Origin: a virus
Virus record (IMG/VR): IMGVR_UViG_3300035459_000076
Span: 1-47,077 of that record
Direction: 5' to 3' (one strand)
Length of the DNA stretch: 47,077 bases
In this document: positions 14,515-24,698 of the stretch, piece after piece
Layout of the letters: each line of letters opens with the position of its first letter
Numbering within the stretch: position 1 is the stretch's first letter
Program-made: the position numbers and the translations under genes
The notes under the pieces: generated by a model
What the model saw: the letters and a program-made list of their open reading frames with translations, nothing else
What the model was told of the DNA's origin: nothing
Database searches by the model: none

Positions 14515-16443
14515 ATGGCAGGACAGAGACCGGGAGCACCAGCGCCTTTTTTCTCGATGGGATTGCCCACGCCACAGCCGATGGTCACACGGCCGCTGCT
14601 TGGTATCGACTGGATGGACTCGCCTCTGAACCTCAAGCCGGGGGCGCTGCTCGATGCCCAAGGGGTGATGGTGAGGCCCAGAGGTCTTTACCGCGCGCCG
14701 GGCTACGGAACGGTTGAAGGGGGGGCCTCGTGGTCCCCTGCGGATAACCCTCTTTTGCTTGCAGGTGCGTGGGGGCAATACGGCTTTCAGTACCCCTATC
14801 TGTTTACCGAGAACTACATCTTTTTGCTTGCGGGTCTGTACTCACAGCAGCATTGGACCTACATGGTAGGGAACATCGACACTTCGGGAACGGCGGTGAC
14901 ACCGCATGCAGGGTCTACCCCCCTGTGGAAGACCCTTGGGATACTCCCCGGTGACAAGCTCACGGTAAACAGTGTTACCTACACCATCACCACAGTGGGA
15001 AGTGATAGCTCGATCACCCTTGCTTCAAGTGCAGGAACGCAATCCAACAAGACCTACAGCATCGAGCGCTTTATGCACGCGGGCACTCCCTACATGGTGG
15101 ATGCCTGCCAAGCGACGGACCTCACCCTTGGGCCGATGTTCGTGGTGGCGACATTCAACAACCAGCTCATCTACATCAATCCCACGACGGGAGTGATATC
15201 GAACCTCACACCTATTGCGGCGAAGCAGCCTTCGACAGGGGGCTTTACAGCAGAGTGCGTGGTGTACTTTCAGGGAAGGATTTTTGCCTTCCACTTGAAC
15301 GACGGCACGAACGGAGAGCTGCGACAGTTCGGACGGTGGAGCAAGACGACGGACTTGGAGGACTTTAGCGATCCCACGGCCTACATCAATTTGCTCGCGC
15401 AGGGGAGTGCGTTCTCGGGTGCGGTGAGGCGGGCGGTTCCGATGGGGGCGAACCTGCTTGTCTACATCGACGACGCGCTTTTTGTGGGAACGCCAAGCAA
15501 CACGGCGAATCTTCCTCTTGCATTCCAGCAGATACCCACAGGGGGGATCGGGATTGCGGGGCCGAGGGCCGTGGCAAGTGTGGTGTTGCCGCGCGATGAG
15601 CAGAACCTGTGGGGCCTTAACATTGCGGGGCACTTCTTCGTGGGACAGGACAATATCTACTTCCTTTCGGCCTCTTCTCTTACTCTACAACCCATCGGTT
15701 CGAAAGTGGTGAGAAACTCGGTCCTGAAGTGCCAAACCCCAGAGCGCATACAGGCCGTGGTGGACTGGACCACGCGAAGGGTGAGGTTCGGGTTTCCGAG
15801 GGCCAGCAACTACATCGAGAACATCTATGACTTCGATTGGGAGACGAAGGAGTGGAGTTACGAGCCCCGACAGACGTGGATGCTCGGAGACCCGTTTCTG
15901 TCCTATTCGCTCTCCGTTGCAAACATGACCACTGTGACGGGGGATACCATGTGCCTCGTCGATGCGGTGACGATCATGGTGTCGGGATGGACCGCACAGG
16001 CACTCACCTCACGGGCGATCTATGCCGAGGCAGGCGGGGTGCTGTGGACCTTCTCGGGGGTGGAGAACGCGACCAATCCTGACGGATCGACGAATGGGGT
16101 GAGCATTGTAACCCAAGATTTCGACGAGGGCGCACCCGGGATGGTGAAGTTCTGGCGGATGCTGAGGGTGAAGATCGCGTGGGACACGGCTCCCGGGATG
16201 AACGTGGTGTTTGCCGTGAGTGCTTCACTCGACCTCGGGCAGTCGTGGAGATCACTCGGAAATCTGACGGTGCGCAGTGGTGAAACTGAGGGGTGGATCA
16301 ACTTCCGCGCTACAGGGCCGCATATTCGATTTCAGCTCACCTCATCCACCCCGTGCTATCCCTACTACATCGTGGAGATGACGAGGCTTGTGAGCCTTCG
16401 CGGGGTGCAGACCTCCGCTCGACAGCAGCATGCCTTACCTTGA
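14515..16443 (+). CDS. tail nozzle/tubular-B-like beta-propeller protein
   Basis: A 642-residue beta-rich protein with repeated strand-turn units across most of its length (for example WGLNIAGHFFVGQDNIYFLS and NIYDFDWETKEWSYEPRQTW). The size and propeller-like pattern match proteins that form the tail nozzle of podoviruses (T7 tubular protein B or P22 gp10-like). It starts nine bases after the fibre gene and overlaps the acetyltransferase-like gene by 14 bases. Confidence 0.6.
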   Translation: MAGQRPGAPAPFFSMGLPTPQPMVTRPLLGIDWMDSPLNLKPGALLDAQGVMVRPRGLYRAPGYGTVEGGASWSPADNPLLLAGAWGQYGFQYPYLFTENYIFLLAGLYSQQHWTYMVGNIDTSGTAVTPHAGSTPLWKTLGILPGDKLTVNSVTYTITTVGSDSSITLASSAGTQSNKTYSIERFMHAGTPYMVDACQATDLTLGPMFVVATFNNQLIYINPTTGVISNLTPIAAKQPSTGGFTAECVVYFQGRIFAFHLNDGTNGELRQFGRWSKTTDLEDFSDPTAYINLLAQGSAFSGAVRRAVPMGANLLVYIDDALFVGTPSNTANLPLAFQQIPTGGIGIAGPRAVASVVLPRDEQNLWGLNIAGHFFVGQDNIYFLSASSLTLQPIGSKVVRNSVLKCQTPERIQAVVDWTTRRVRFGFPRASNYIENIYDFDWETKEWSYEPRQTWMLGDPFLSYSLSVANMTTVTGDTMCLVDAVTIMVSGWTAQALTSRAIYAEAGGVLWTFSGVENATNPDGSTNGVSIVTQDFDEGAPGMVKFWRMLRVKIAWDTAPGMNVVFAVSASLDLGQSWRSLGNLTVRSGETEGWINFRATGPHIRFQLTSSTPCYPYYIVEMTRLVSLRGVQTSARQQHALP

Positions 16444-16864
16444 GGCAGTCGATGTCGATGATCGGCTTGTCGATGAGCTGTGGGAAAAGCTCTCCTGTGC
16501 GGGAAGCTACTATTCGATAGCTGACGGGATAAGCAAGGACAACTTCAGGTCGGTCCTGTTTCGAAGCTCACTTGTGCTGCGTGGGCCACAACTGCTTGTG
16601 CATTTGAGCGAGGAGAAGGACTTCGTAGAGCTTCACCCCATTGCCTTCGGCCCTGAGTGCTTTCGCTATGCAAGTGAAGCGCTGGAGGACGTGGGGAAGT
16701 TCTGTGAGAGGCTATTTGCCAAGAAGCCCCTGTGTTGTATCATTCCTGATGGCATGCGGGGAGCACGAGCACTCGCACGCGCGGCTGGGATGAGTGAAGC
16801 GGGAGGGTATAAGCGAATGCTTTCGGGCATCGAGGTCTCCTGCACGATTTTCAAGTGGAGGTAA
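16430..16864 (+). CDS. GNAT-like small protein of the late operon
   Basis: A 144-residue alpha/beta protein. The C-terminal half (PLCCIIPDGMRGARALARAAGMSEAGG) matches the acetyl-CoA-loop and final helix area of GNAT-fold proteins seen in podoviral late operons next to tail genes. A substrate cannot be assigned. It overlaps the nozzle gene and is followed three bases later by the first ejection-like protein. Confidence 0.6.
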   Translation: MPYLEAVDVDDRLVDELWEKLSCAGSYYSIADGISKDNFRSVLFRSSLVLRGPQLLVHLSEEKDFVELHPIAFGPECFRYASEALEDVGKFCERLFAKKPLCCIIPDGMRGARALARAAGMSEAGGYKRMLSGIEVSCTIFKWR

Positions 16865-16867
16865 GGG

Positions 16868-17536
16868 ATGGGTGCAAATCCGATTTCGACAATCACCGGT
16901 CAGACCTCGGCGGGTCAGTACGGTTTCACTGATCCCTATGGGACGACATCGCAGCTCCAGAACGCCCTCTACGGTACGGGAGGAGCAGTCAGCGGTGGGC
17001 CGATGGGGACCTTCAACCAGAATATAGGAAACGTCGCAGGGCTCTCGGGGCCGCTTCAGCAGACCCTCACGGGGCTTGCAAACTATCAGGCAAACAATGC
17101 CCTCAACTCTGCTGGGTCGAACTTCGCCAACCAGGGCGCACTTGGCTCGGGCGCAGCAGCACAGGCGTTCGGTCAGGCCATTGCGAATCCTTTCGCGCAG
17201 GCACAGGCACAGTTGCAACAGGGCCAGCTTGGACTTGCAAACTCGCTCATGAGTGCAAGCGGGCAGGCATATGGCGCAGGACTTGGGGCGGGGTCAAATC
17301 TCATGGAGCATGCCTCAGGGCTTGTGGCACCGACGAACTACACCAACCCCGCCTACACGACGCAGCAGAACATGATGCAGGCGTTCCTCCAGCCGGGAGC
17401 AGCGCTTGGGAAAGGTCCCGGGGTGGGAAGCGGAAGCAACAGCAGTGCACTTCCATCATCGGGTGCCGCTACGGCAGGAAAGGGCGCAGGAAGCGGTGTG
17501 GCAAGCGATGTGGGCGCGGGACTTGCCCTGGCATAA
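16868..17536 (+). CDS. ejection/internal virion-like protein 1
   Basis: A 222-residue Ala/Gly/Gln/Asn-rich, low-complexity protein with amphipathic helices (AQAFGQAIANPFAQAQAQLQ) and a Gly/Ser/Ala tail. This composition is typical of the smallest of the three proteins that podoviruses inject ahead of their DNA. It is the first of three such genes in a row after the nozzle gene. Assignment is by composition and position only. Confidence 0.55.
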   Translation: MGANPISTITGQTSAGQYGFTDPYGTTSQLQNALYGTGGAVSGGPMGTFNQNIGNVAGLSGPLQQTLTGLANYQANNALNSAGSNFANQGALGSGAAAQAFGQAIANPFAQAQAQLQQGQLGLANSLMSASGQAYGAGLGAGSNLMEHASGLVAPTNYTNPAYTTQQNMMQAFLQPGAALGKGPGVGSGSNSSALPSSGAATAGKGAGSGVASDVGAGLALA

Positions 17537-17548
17537 GGAGAGTCGAAG

Positions 17549-19177
17549 ATGATTACACGCATACCCCAGCCGCAGATGTGGGGACCTTCCCCCTCGGAGG
17601 TGGTCGATCAGGCGGCGAACTACGGCCAGAGGCTCCTTCAGACCCTTTCGGCAGCGGTGTCCGAGGGGCAGAAAAACTACGTTGCAAAGCAGCAGGTAGA
17701 GGTGGAAAAGCAGCGTAACCAGATCCTCGGGCAGGAAGCGGCCACGGGGGCGAAAAATGCCCAGACCGAAAGTGATCGCCTTCGCTACGGCCTGATGGCA
17801 AAGGACCTCGCGGATGACCTCCAGAGGTCAGGCCCCATGAGCTACGTCAATCGCAAGAGCGAGTGGCTACAGTACTTCACCTACGAGGCAGGAGGAGACA
17901 AGGCTCAAGGACAAGCGCTTTACGAAGGTGGTGCATCAGGGCTCAATCGGATTACAGGAGTAGAGGCATACAGAAACAACATACTTGGAATTGCATCAGC
18001 AGGAGCACAAGGGCAGACTCCATCATCTGCGCCACAATCTTCTGCGGGACCTGCCGCTACGTCCCCTCTGGCTCCGTTTGCGGGCCAACAGGCTCCGTCG
18101 GCCACACCTGCGCCAATGACCCAAGCTGCACGGCCCCAAAGTTCCCCGACGGCTGCCGTCCCATCACAGCCATCCGCTTTCGTACAGGCTCCTCAGAGTG
18201 CTTCTGTTTCGATGACGGTGGACACGAGAGGGCTCGCTCCCAATGCAAAGGCGAGTGCAGACAGTGCCTTTGCCAAAATTGGAGGGATAGCAGTAGGAAG
18301 CGTTGATCCCTCAACTCCGGTAAGTTCGAAGGACCAGACTGCGATGAACATAGCTTTGAAGCCTCATGTTGAGATATTGAGGAACTCCAAGGCATATGAG
18401 CAGTTTATCGCAGGTGGTGGAAGCGAACAGGCAGCAGAGAGAGCGCGTGCACAACTCGAAGAAGCGGTGCAGAACCCTGACTTCAAGGAATGGCTCACCA
18501 CTTCCTCAAGTCTCACCAAAGACGAATCGGCTTCCTATGGTAGAACGGTGGTTGATCAGGCTACGATCTACAAAATCACTGAGACCGTACGCCATAACCA
18601 AGCTATCGAGAACGATAAGTTTCTCAACACGGCAGCATCGGCGGCCTACGACAACGCACGGGTTGACCTCTTGTCCCAGAGGATCGCAATAGAAGCAAAG
18701 AATGCAAACAACAAAGGTGCGCAGCTTGTTGACCAAAGTCTGAAGCTTGCAAATGACGCAGTGAAGTCCTTTGCGGCGGTGTCCAATGCGGCAATCAAGG
18801 ACCACTTTGGAAACAAGCAGCCCTCTGACCAGGAGCTTGCAACATTTCTCGATCAGCAGTTCTTGGACCCCAGAAGCGCCATGTCCTCGACCCTTACCAA
18901 CGCAGTGAACCTTTACTCAGCAGTGATGCATGTAGACCCTAAAGACCTTCCCACTGTTACAAAGGAATGGGAAGCACGCTACAAACTTGGAATACCCCTT
19001 CCTTTCATGCAGACAAGCGCAGGAGGGTCCGTTACGACCACTCCGGTGCCGTCAAACTCAGGGACCCCTGGTCCGAGCCCCTCGGGTGCAAACCCACCTC
19101 CACAGGGAGGTAGAAAGGCCACACCAACGAAACAACAGATGAGCGACCAGGACCTCCTGAAAGCAGCCGCGCAGTAA
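17549..19177 (+). CDS. ejection/internal virion-like protein 2
   Basis: A 542-residue protein: helical and Gln/Ala-rich at the N-terminus (residues about 20-110), a Pro/Ala/Ser linker (about 155-225), a long helical middle, and a Pro/Gly/Ser tail. AAGGAGAGTCGAAG precedes ATG 17549. No enzyme motif is evident. Second of three consecutive genes that resemble a podoviral ejectosome. Confidence 0.55.
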   Translation: MITRIPQPQMWGPSPSEVVDQAANYGQRLLQTLSAAVSEGQKNYVAKQQVEVEKQRNQILGQEAATGAKNAQTESDRLRYGLMAKDLADDLQRSGPMSYVNRKSEWLQYFTYEAGGDKAQGQALYEGGASGLNRITGVEAYRNNILGIASAGAQGQTPSSAPQSSAGPAATSPLAPFAGQQAPSATPAPMTQAARPQSSPTAAVPSQPSAFVQAPQSASVSMTVDTRGLAPNAKASADSAFAKIGGIAVGSVDPSTPVSSKDQTAMNIALKPHVEILRNSKAYEQFIAGGGSEQAAERARAQLEEAVQNPDFKEWLTTSSSLTKDESASYGRTVVDQATIYKITETVRHNQAIENDKFLNTAASAAYDNARVDLLSQRIAIEAKNANNKGAQLVDQSLKLANDAVKSFAAVSNAAIKDHFGNKQPSDQELATFLDQQFLDPRSAMSSTLTNAVNLYSAVMHVDPKDLPTVTKEWEARYKLGIPLPFMQTSAGGSVTTTPVPSNSGTPGPSPSGANPPPQGGRKATPTKQQMSDQDLLKAAAQ

Positions 19178-19180
19178 GCC

Positions 19181-22100
19181 ATGAGCGACCCGCAGGCAAA
19201 GCAGTCGAAGCCCGATCCCTTCATCACACAGTTCAACGACCCGAAGTTCTCCGCTCTTGGCTATGACGAGCAGCAAAACGCACGGGCAAGCCTTTTTCTC
19301 TCGCGCATGAAGGGAAACCCCGCGTGGGAGAGCGCCCCCGACGAGCAGAAGATACGGGTGTTGAAGACTTCCCGTACCATGCTACCTCCGTCGTTCACCG
19401 ACATTCGCTACGAGCAGTTTCGTCAGGACTTGGAAAATCCTGACGTGTCGAAGCCTGCACGGAAGTTCGTCTATTCCCAGGGAGTATCGATGGGGCAATC
19501 GGGGTTGCTTACACGGGGAGTGGTGAACACTGCGCAGGCAATCAACAATACCCTCAACGACGTCGAAGCAGGAGTGGGAAAGCTCTTCGGGGCAAATCCC
19601 AAGCCCCAAGTGGGCTACGATGACATCTCCCTTACCATGCGGGCCATTGGAGGCGACCGCGATGGAGTGAAGCTCGCGCAGTACCTTCAGCAGAAGTATG
19701 AGCGAGTGCTCAATCCGAACATCCCCTTGATCGGTGGGGCGACCCCGACACAGCTTCTGGGAAGCGCTTTGGGCTTTGTCACCGACCTTCTTGCTATGAA
19801 GGGAATGGGAGAGCCTGTCGAGGGGGCACTCGCAGGAGCGGCGCCTCTTGCAAAGGTTGCGGGACGAGCTGCGGTCACAGGAACGATGGGGGTAGTGCGG
19901 GGAGAGGTCGCAGGAGCGGTGAATGCAGCACGACCTGAGAAAGCTCCCATCGAGGGCGCAGTTGACTTCGCGCATGGAACGGCAGAATCGGTAAAGTCCG
20001 TAGGGATGCTGTGGGGAATGTGGGCTGCACAGGACTTGGCCTTCGGGATGCTTGGACAAGGGGCAGCGGAAGGACTTTCTCGCGTAGGAAGGACATGGGC
20101 GCGATCTCTCACGGGTGCTGGCACACGGGCACTTCCCAACGCTGATGCTTTCAACAAGGTCGTAAAGGGTGAGTTCTCTGACGAAGCAGCGGATCTTCAA
20201 AGGCGATTCCTCTTTGGGAATGCCTCACCCGAGGCGCTCTCTCAGGTGGGACCTGTTACGCGCGATTATGCTTTGAGCTTCCAGAGAACCGCCGAGTATA
20301 CCGAGAAGGACCTTCTCAACAATCCCGAGGCGGCATTTCACTTCTCCATGCAGCGCATGATGGGAGGGGAGCCGACACCCATCGGCATCGCGGTGACACC
20401 CGACGGACCGGGCACCTTCAGGCTTCGTACAGGTCTTGGTCAGAAAGGCGTGGTCCTGGGGGAGCATCTTACCTTCTCTCAGGCCGACATGGCGGGCTAC
20501 AGGCCGTGGGAGAAGGCAATCGATGAGGCGCGAAGCAATCATGATGAGTGGTTGGCAAAGTACGCCCAGACCCACAGTCCTGTCGCGAAGCAGATGGTGG
20601 GAAACTACCAGCTTCGAATGAACTCGCTTCAGGACGCCTTTCCCAACTATCGAACCATCAGGGACTCACTGACGATCGTCGAGGGATCGCAAAATCGCCT
20701 TGCACCCGAAGGTGCAGCGCGACAGCCTTCAGAGGGTGCGATGCTTACCTATGGCGAGGTAGGGCAGCTTCAGGCCACGGGGATGAAGGTGGCGAAGGTA
20801 AGCGCAGGACTTGACCCGGCGAGGATGGCGGAGGTTGCAAAGCGCGGAAGCCTCCTTGACACAGACCTTCCCACCCGGTTTTCAGCCGTTACGAATGGTG
20901 ACTACAACGCGGCAATCATCTATGCGAAGGCAGCCCCCGAGAGCGTGTGGCAGGCAGCGCTGCTCAAGGGAGATGAGTTTCGTAAAGCCGGGGCCACTTC
21001 CGCTCGGGAAGATCTTGCGCAGTGGTACCTTCGTAACCAGGGCTATGACGCGATTGCTCACCAGGGTGGAGATGTGACGGCGCTTTATCCCCGCGAGCAG
21101 GTGAAGGCCGTCAGTGACATGGTAAACAAATCCTCGCGCGAGTTCACCGAGCCCGTGCCTCACGTTGCAACTGGAGTGGTCCCGGGTGCCCAGGTTGATG
21201 AGATGCTTGCAAAGGCGCGCGCCGCACACGGGGAGGACATCACCTTTCCCGGGGAAAAGAAGTCATGGGCTGAGAGCGTTACAGTCCAGGACGGACGACC
21301 GACTCTCTGGTACAACGACGCCCAAGGCGGCACGCACGCAGTGTTCGCAGATCGGCCTACGGCCTACAAACCCCCGGCGATGCTGTGGAGCGAAGGGGAC
21401 AAGCTTGACTGGCTGGTGGAAGCGGCCACGCGCGAAGGGGGGACCACGCTTCAGAAGTCAGGTGATGTCTTCTCACTCAACATGAAAGGACAGGAGGCTT
21501 TCCACGGAAACCTCGATGCGGTGATCGATCAATTCCTCGTAAGGTCAACCACCCCTGCTCACCTGCGGGCCTCACTGGAGGCCGATGGCATGGGGTTGGA
21601 GGTGACGAAGGGCCACTACAACATCCTTGACATGGAGGGAAAGAGCATCGGCTCTGGAGCAACAGTTGCCGAGGCGATGCAGGATGCACGCTACAGGCCA
21701 CGGTTGCTTGATGGGCGCTTTGGACCACGCGACATCGAGGTGACGGCCGATGGATCGAAGTTCGAGTATTCGCCTCAAGGCATCAGGGGTTCGCTTTCCG
21801 ATGTGTACAAGTATGCGGGACACTTCATGGACGTGGCCGAGGAAGAGGGAAAGCACACCATAAGCGCCACAACTGAAGGGAAGCTTGCCCAAGGCCACGA
21901 CGGGGCCTATAGCGTGGAGATCCCCGTATGGGGGATCAGGGAGAAGTTTTCAAGCCTCGATGAGGCCAAGGATTATCTTGGAGGCAAGTACAAGGAATAC
22001 GACAACATCCAGCGCTTGGCGAATGAGCGCGGCTTCACCTTCGGCTACGATCCGAAACAAGGCTACGTGCTTTCGGGGTCCACGGGAACGTTCTCCGTTC

Positions 22101-24127
22101 ATTCGATAGATGACGTGGGAAAGCTTCTTGCGGCCAAGCCCGATCCTGCGTGGGCTCCTGGAGGTCAGTACGACGGGGGCTTTCGAATGAAGGACAGCCG
22201 CGATGCAACAAAGAAGCCCGCTTCAACTGAGCCCACCCAAAGCGATGAAGGAAAATATGCTGACCGTAATGCCTTCATGAAGGCTATCGTCAGAGCGCGA
22301 GCCAAGTTCGGTGCAGCGTTCCTTCCTGAGAGCAACACCATGTCAGACCTCGCGCGGGAGTATGGACATCGGGAAATATCGCAGGGGATGGAGAGGACCC
22401 AAGAGAGCCTAAAGACTGTAGCCAACCAAGACCTTGTGGATGTAAGCAAGGCTGTGTCTCTGCAAGGAAACTATCGCCTCAACGGTAAAGAACTGCGCGT
22501 TGTTGAATCCATTCGTCAGGCAAAAGATGCGGGGCTTGGACAGGAAGGCATCGACCGTGTGCTCTCCGACAACGGCTACAAGGAAGGGGACCCCAAGCGC
22601 CCCCAGATGATCGACTACGCGGAGCGCCTGAAAAGCGAGTACTACACGAAGATATTCGAGCGAAGCGGTCAGAACTGGGATCACTTCATGATGGACTACG
22701 CACAGAGAAAGAACGCCTTCAAGACCACCCATCCCCAGGAATACGCCGAGATGGAGCTGCAAGGGCCGTCGGGAATGTCACAGCTCATCCAGCGCATGTA
22801 TGGCGGTCGGGTGCCCGATGACATGCACTTCGCGGCAACTCACGAGCGTGTGGCCGACATGGAAAGCGTCCTCTCAGAGGAAAACGCCACCGTTCGCGCC
22901 ATCAAGTATGCTCACATGGCAAACCAGTGGACCTACGCTGTGGAGAACATGAAAGCCTTCGCGAAGTCACTCCAAGGTCACGACGTCCCTGATGTGATGA
23001 GAATCCAGGGACAGAAGTTTATCGACGAGGCGATCAACGGAAACCAGAATGATCTTCAGGCGATCTTCAAAGCTCTCGGGAGTGACAGCTCCGAGGGCTC
23101 GCACGTGAACCTCCTGTCCATTCTCAAGACGATGGCCGCAGCAAAAATCTACGGCTTCAAGCCCCATAGCGCCTTGAACGTCATGGAGCACAACTACCTG
23201 ATTGGATCGGGTATCCTCGGGACCGAGGCGGTAAACAAGGGTTTTGAGATAAGCTCCAAAGGCGGTGATGCGCTCCTTCGCGCTCAGTACGAGAAGGGAG
23301 TCTTTACGGGGCGTTCCACCTATGGCTTTGGCGACACGGGGACGGCCGTCAGGGACCTGTTTTCCCGCACCTTCAACAAGGTATCGAAGGCTGCAAGCTA
23401 CTTCGTTTCAAACGCCCATATCCTCGGGCGAAGTGCAATCTACGAGGGAGCGTCGTGGCTTTTTGACAAGCATGTGGGAGCGTGGTTTGATGCAGGGAAG
23501 GTGGGGGACTTTGACCGCGTGATGCACAATGCCAAGGGCTTTCACCTCGATGCAGGGGCTTTCGACCAAGTGCGCTCCCTCATCGACCAGGGGGATATTG
23601 CGGGCGCTCGTCATGCCTACGCCCAGAACATGACCGACCAGATCTGCTTCACGTGGCGACCTGAGGACCAGGGGCGGGCGCTTAACAGCGGAGTACTCAG
23701 TAAGCTCTGGGGGCAGCTCGCCGTAGTTCCCACCCACTACATGGCCGCGATGGGGAGAATGCTCGGATCGGGAAGCTTCGCTGACCGCGCGACCAGTGCC
23801 GCCACGTTTGCCAAGAACACCGCCGCTTTCTATGGGGCAAACAGGCTTGCGGGGTTAAGCGGTGCAAACCTCCTGCCGTGGCACGTGGTAACGCTGCGCG
23901 GGGGTCCGCTGTGGCAGACGATGGTGAACCTCACCGTGCAGCCACACAACTCAAGCCTTAAGACTGTAGCGCAGAAGGCACTTGCCACGGCCAAGGCCAT
24001 CACGCCGCTTTACCCCCAGTACGTGCAGGCCACGCAGGTCGAGAAGGACATGGAGGCGGGAAATGCCTATGGAGCTTTTCTCACGTTGACTGGTGCTTCG
24101 GTGAGCCCTGACTTTCAGTCGAAGTAA
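19181..24127 (+). CDS. giant internal virion (ejectosome) protein, 1648 aa
   Basis: The largest gene. Residues about 180-260 are hydrophobic and Gly/Ala-rich and could insert into membrane. Around 597-640 the sequence EFRKAGATSAREDLAQWYLR then NQGYDAIAHQGGDVTALYPR resembles ADP-ribosyltransferase-type segments of phage polyvalent proteins. About 745-985 there are five degenerate repeats ending in a helix (for example FSVHSIDDVGKLLA and FSSLDEAKDYLG). The C-terminal third is long helices. Injected giant proteins of podoviruses have this mix. It overlaps the convergent HTH gene by 47 bases. The enzyme part is a weak call. Confidence 0.6.
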   Translation: MSDPQAKQSKPDPFITQFNDPKFSALGYDEQQNARASLFLSRMKGNPAWESAPDEQKIRVLKTSRTMLPPSFTDIRYEQFRQDLENPDVSKPARKFVYSQGVSMGQSGLLTRGVVNTAQAINNTLNDVEAGVGKLFGANPKPQVGYDDISLTMRAIGGDRDGVKLAQYLQQKYERVLNPNIPLIGGATPTQLLGSALGFVTDLLAMKGMGEPVEGALAGAAPLAKVAGRAAVTGTMGVVRGEVAGAVNAARPEKAPIEGAVDFAHGTAESVKSVGMLWGMWAAQDLAFGMLGQGAAEGLSRVGRTWARSLTGAGTRALPNADAFNKVVKGEFSDEAADLQRRFLFGNASPEALSQVGPVTRDYALSFQRTAEYTEKDLLNNPEAAFHFSMQRMMGGEPTPIGIAVTPDGPGTFRLRTGLGQKGVVLGEHLTFSQADMAGYRPWEKAIDEARSNHDEWLAKYAQTHSPVAKQMVGNYQLRMNSLQDAFPNYRTIRDSLTIVEGSQNRLAPEGAARQPSEGAMLTYGEVGQLQATGMKVAKVSAGLDPARMAEVAKRGSLLDTDLPTRFSAVTNGDYNAAIIYAKAAPESVWQAALLKGDEFRKAGATSAREDLAQWYLRNQGYDAIAHQGGDVTALYPREQVKAVSDMVNKSSREFTEPVPHVATGVVPGAQVDEMLAKARAAHGEDITFPGEKKSWAESVTVQDGRPTLWYNDAQGGTHAVFADRPTAYKPPAMLWSEGDKLDWLVEAATREGGTTLQKSGDVFSLNMKGQEAFHGNLDAVIDQFLVRSTTPAHLRASLEADGMGLEVTKGHYNILDMEGKSIGSGATVAEAMQDARYRPRLLDGRFGPRDIEVTADGSKFEYSPQGIRGSLSDVYKYAGHFMDVAEEEGKHTISATTEGKLAQGHDGAYSVEIPVWGIREKFSSLDEAKDYLGGKYKEYDNIQRLANERGFTFGYDPKQGYVLSGSTGTFSVHSIDDVGKLLAAKPDPAWAPGGQYDGGFRMKDSRDATKKPASTEPTQSDEGKYADRNAFMKAIVRARAKFGAAFLPESNTMSDLAREYGHREISQGMERTQESLKTVANQDLVDVSKAVSLQGNYRLNGKELRVVESIRQAKDAGLGQEGIDRVLSDNGYKEGDPKRPQMIDYAERLKSEYYTKIFERSGQNWDHFMMDYAQRKNAFKTTHPQEYAEMELQGPSGMSQLIQRMYGGRVPDDMHFAATHERVADMESVLSEENATVRAIKYAHMANQWTYAVENMKAFAKSLQGHDVPDVMRIQGQKFIDEAINGNQNDLQAIFKALGSDSSEGSHVNLLSILKTMAAAKIYGFKPHSALNVMEHNYLIGSGILGTEAVNKGFEISSKGGDALLRAQYEKGVFTGRSTYGFGDTGTAVRDLFSRTFNKVSKAASYFVSNAHILGRSAIYEGASWLFDKHVGAWFDAGKVGDFDRVMHNAKGFHLDAGAFDQVRSLIDQGDIAGARHAYAQNMTDQICFTWRPEDQGRALNSGVLSKLWGQLAVVPTHYMAAMGRMLGSGSFADRATSAATFAKNTAAFYGANRLAGLSGANLLPWHVVTLRGGPLWQTMVNLTVQPHNSSLKTVAQKALATAKAITPLYPQYVQATQVEKDMEAGNAYGAFLTLTGASVSPDFQSK

Positions 24128-24698
24128 GCTTTCGCACGCGCTTTACAAACTGCTCCACCGATGGAATGAACACCGTCACCTCACCGGTGATGTCGACGGT
24201 GCCCTGAAGGACCGCACTTGCCGAGTAGCGATCGATGGCGTAGCGGTAATGCTCAAGATCACCCGAAGAGAAAGTGAATCCTTCGATGTCTTCAAGCCGT
24301 AGGTCAAGGCTACGCAGGTCAGGAAGTGACATAAGAAGCTTTCGCACTTCCTTTCGCCTTCGATAGAGATAGCACCTTACCGTGTTGGGGTTTGAACCGG
24401 AGAGGGCGGCGAACTCGACAATCGAGTGCGGGAGGTTCGAGTCGGAGGCGTGTGCAGCGTACCACCGGGCGAAGGCCGAGTAGTGGGTATGGGAACTGTG
24501 GAAGGATTTTCGTGGCAGCACTGCTTTCAAGGGCGATACCTTGTAACGCAGAAGAACGTTCGCCACGGTATCCTTGGAAATCTTACAGACATTCGCGGCC
24601 TTTCGAAGTGAGCCAAAGTGCTTGTAGGCCGCAATCACCTTATCCACGCTTACGCCGCGACGGACGATCTTCAGCTCATGCGGGTCGTAATCACTCAT
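24081..24698 (-). CDS. helix-turn-helix protein at the end of the replication operon
   Basis: A 205-residue basic protein. Residues about 18-53 form a clear HTH (VDKVIAAYKHFGSLRKAANV then CKISKDTVANVLL), and a second helical segment near 92-115 (HSIVEFAALSGSNPNTVRCY) could be another. It starts inside the end of the helicase-like gene and its 3' end overlaps the giant late gene by 47 bases, so transcription from both arms collides here. It may be a transcription regulator or DNA-bound replication factor. Confidence 0.6.
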   Translation of the reverse strand: MSDYDPHELKIVRRGVSVDKVIAAYKHFGSLRKAANVCKISKDTVANVLLRYKVSPLKAVLPRKSFHSSHTHYSAFARWYAAHASDSNLPHSIVEFAALSGSNPNTVRCYLYRRRKEVRKLLMSLPDLRSLDLRLEDIEGFTFSSGDLEHYRYAIDRYSASAVLQGTVDITGEVTVFIPSVEQFVKRVRKLTSTESQGSPKHQST

